Made by a program: the position numbers and the translations under genes | Notes under the pieces: model-generated | Told to the model about the DNA's origin: nothing | Seen by the model: the letters and a program-made list of their open reading frames with translations, nothing else | Databases searched by the model: none | In this document: piece after piece, positions 4,202 through 5,439 of the stretch | Numbering within the stretch: position 1 is the first letter of the stretch | Layout of the letters: each line of letters starts with the position of its first letter | NCBI GenBank assembly: GCA_041601535.1 | Contig: JBFIHZ010000290.1 | Location: forward strand, 1-5,439 | Reading direction: 5' to 3' | Length of the DNA: 5,439 nucleotides | From: JBFIHZ01 sp041601535 | GTDB taxonomy: Bacteria > Pseudomonadota > Gammaproteobacteria > Xanthomonadales > SZUA-36

Positions 4202-5439
4202 ATGAGTGAAAAACCCGTTTTATACCTGGTTGACGGTTCGTCTTACCTCTACCGCGCCTTTCATGCACTGCCCAATCTGAGCAACAGCCAGGGCGAACCC
4301 ACCGGCGCACTGCTGGGGGTGGCCAATATGCTGCGCCGCCTGTTGAACGAGGAAAGCCCCGAGTATGTGGCGGTGGTGTTCGATGCCAAGGGCCCGACCT
4401 TCCGGCACGAAATCTATCCCGAGTACAAGGCCAACCGGCCGCCCATGCCACAGGAATTGTCCAGCCAGGTGCAGCCCATCCTGGATTTCGTGCATATGCT
4501 GGGCCTGCCGCTGATCCAGGTGCCGGGCGTGGAGGCCGACGACGTGATCGGCACACTGGCCCTGCAGGCCGAACAGAACGGCATGGACTGCGTGATTTCC
4601 ACCGGCGACAAGGATCTGGCGCAACTGGTCAGCGACAACACCACGCTGGTCAACACCATGACGGAAGTGCGCATGGATCGTGAAGGGGTCAAGGAAAAAT
4701 TCGGCGTCACACCGGAACAGATCATCGATTACCTGGCGCTGACCGGTGACAAGTCGGACAACATTCCGGGAGTGGACAAATGCGGGCCCAAGACGGCGGC
4801 CAAGTGGCTGGAAAAATACCACAGCCTGGAAGGCGTGATGGAACATGCAGACGAGGTCGGTGGCAAGATCGGCGAGTACCTCAGGGCCGCGCTGGAGCAG
4901 TTGCCGCTGTCGCGCGACCTGACCACCATCCGGCGTGACGTGGAACTGGAGGTCAAACCCCGTGAGCTGCAGCGCCAGGACAGTGATGAAGAGGCCCTGC
5001 GCGAGGCATTGAAGCGCTACGAGTTCAACAGCTGGCTGAAAGAGCTGGGCGCCGAAGGTGAGGAAGCCGCCGCAGCGGAACCGGTGGACTACATCACCGT
5101 GACCGATGACAAGGAGCTGGACCGGCTGATTGCTGAACTTAAAGCCGCCCCATTGATCGCCTTTGATACCGAAACCACCAGCCTGGACGCGATGCGGGCC
5201 GAGCTGGTCGGGCTGAGTTTCTGCATCAAACCCAACCGAGCCTGGTATATCCCGGTAGGCCATGATTATCCGGCCGCACCACAGCAGCTGGACCGCGACG
5301 CCGTTCTCACAAAACTCAAGGGCCTGCTGGAAAGCGAGGCGCCTGCCAAGGTGGGCCAGCACATCAAGTACGACATGAATGTGCTGTCCAATTACGGCAT
5401 ACACCTGCAAGGCGTGGCGTTTGACACCATGCTGGAATC
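4202..5439 (+). CDS. polA: DNA polymerase I, N-terminal 412 residues (3' end outside window)
   Basis: Role (known): removes RNA primers and fills gaps in replication and excision repair; cytoplasmic, usually about 900 residues. Seen: the 5'-3' nuclease domain is complete (about 1-285). Its metal-binding acids are at the expected places: Asp11 (LVDGSSYLYRAF), Asp61 (VFDAKGPTFR), Glu111/Asp113/Asp114 (VEADDVIGT), Asp136 and Asp138 (STGDKDLAQL), and Asp183/Asp186 (TGDKSDNIPG). The DNA-binding helix-hairpin-helix reads VDKCGPKTAAKWL (191-203), a shorter variant than the E. coli GVPGVGEKTA form. A linker rich in Glu and Ala (about 283-293) leads to the 3'-5' exonuclease domain: Exo I FDTETT with Asp322 and Glu324, and Exo II GQHIKYDMNVLSNYGI with Asp391, so proofreading looks intact as far as visible. 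The Exo III motif and the polymerase domain lie beyond the edge. Start: MSEKPVLYLVDGSSY aligns with known PolA starts, but the ribosome binding site is poor (GGAA at 4186-4189, 12 nt away), suggesting modest translation. Confidence 0.96.
   Translation, partial: MSEKPVLYLVDGSSYLYRAFHALPNLSNSQGEPTGALLGVANMLRRLLNEESPEYVAVVFDAKGPTFRHEIYPEYKANRPPMPQELSSQVQPILDFVHMLGLPLIQVPGVEADDVIGTLALQAEQNGMDCVISTGDKDLAQLVSDNTTLVNTMTEVRMDREGVKEKFGVTPEQIIDYLALTGDKSDNIPGVDKCGPKTAAKWLEKYHSLEGVMEHADEVGGKIGEYLRAALEQLPLSRDLTTIRRDVELEVKPRELQRQDSDEEALREALKRYEFNSWLKELGAEGEEAAAAEPVDYITVTDDKELDRLIAELKAAPLIAFDTETTSLDAMRAELVGLSFCIKPNRAWYIPVGHDYPAAPQQLDRDAVLTKLKGLLESEAPAKVGQHIKYDMNVLSNYGIHLQGVAFDTMLE

Noticed and set aside
3975..4205. 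76-residue plus-strand reading frame in the polA upstream region
   Set aside because: No recognisable motif, no clear ribosome binding site, and it ends inside the polA start; likely chance in GC-rich DNA.
4220..5410. 396-residue minus-strand reading frame opposite polA
   Set aside because: Runs antisense to an unmistakable PolA coding sequence; His/Gln/Val-rich composition is typical of the reverse complement of a GC-rich gene, and no domain is recognisable.

Overview
The window is a GC-rich stretch of a bacterial chromosome, most likely from a gammaproteobacterium. The protein sequences (cytochrome c4, EngB, HemB, AroE, DUF2782, PolA) read like those of the Pseudomonas/Alcanivorax/Marinobacter breadth of the class. 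The grouping of cytochrome c4, engB, a DUF2782 gene and polA also resembles the polA region of Pseudomonas. The exact genus cannot be fixed from the sequence alone.

Layout, left to right. Positions 1-224 hold the 5' end of a cytochrome c4 gene on the minus strand, which runs out of the window. A divergent control region of about 150 nt (225-375) carries a good extended -10 promoter and a small hairpin. From it a tight plus-strand cluster reads rightwards: engB (ribosome-assembly GTPase, 376-1041), hemB (porphobilinogen synthase, 1052-2047) and aroE (shikimate dehydrogenase, 2044-2871). The gaps are +10 nt and -4 nt, so the three genes are almost certainly one operon. Two minus-strand genes converge on it: a TRAP-transporter small permease (2856-3377), whose 3' end overlaps aroE by 16 nt, and, 53 nt upstream of that, a secreted DUF2782 protein (3431-3883). 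A 318-nt non-coding divergent region (3884-4201) follows. The 5' part of polA (4202 to the window edge) then encodes the complete 5'-3' nuclease domain and the start of the proofreading domain.

Functionally these are mostly housekeeping genes: ribosome assembly, tetrapyrrole synthesis, aromatic amino-acid precursor synthesis and DNA repair/replication. A haem protein (cytochrome c4) is transcribed away from the operon that contains a haem-synthesis gene. The least ordinary items are the TRAP small permease with no large permease or binding protein beside it, the DUF2782 protein with an acidic Asp/Gly loop, and the unexplained inverted and direct repeats upstream of polA. I saw no mobile element, CRISPR array, tRNA/rRNA gene, phage or defence gene, and nothing that makes a convincing case for a wholly new system.
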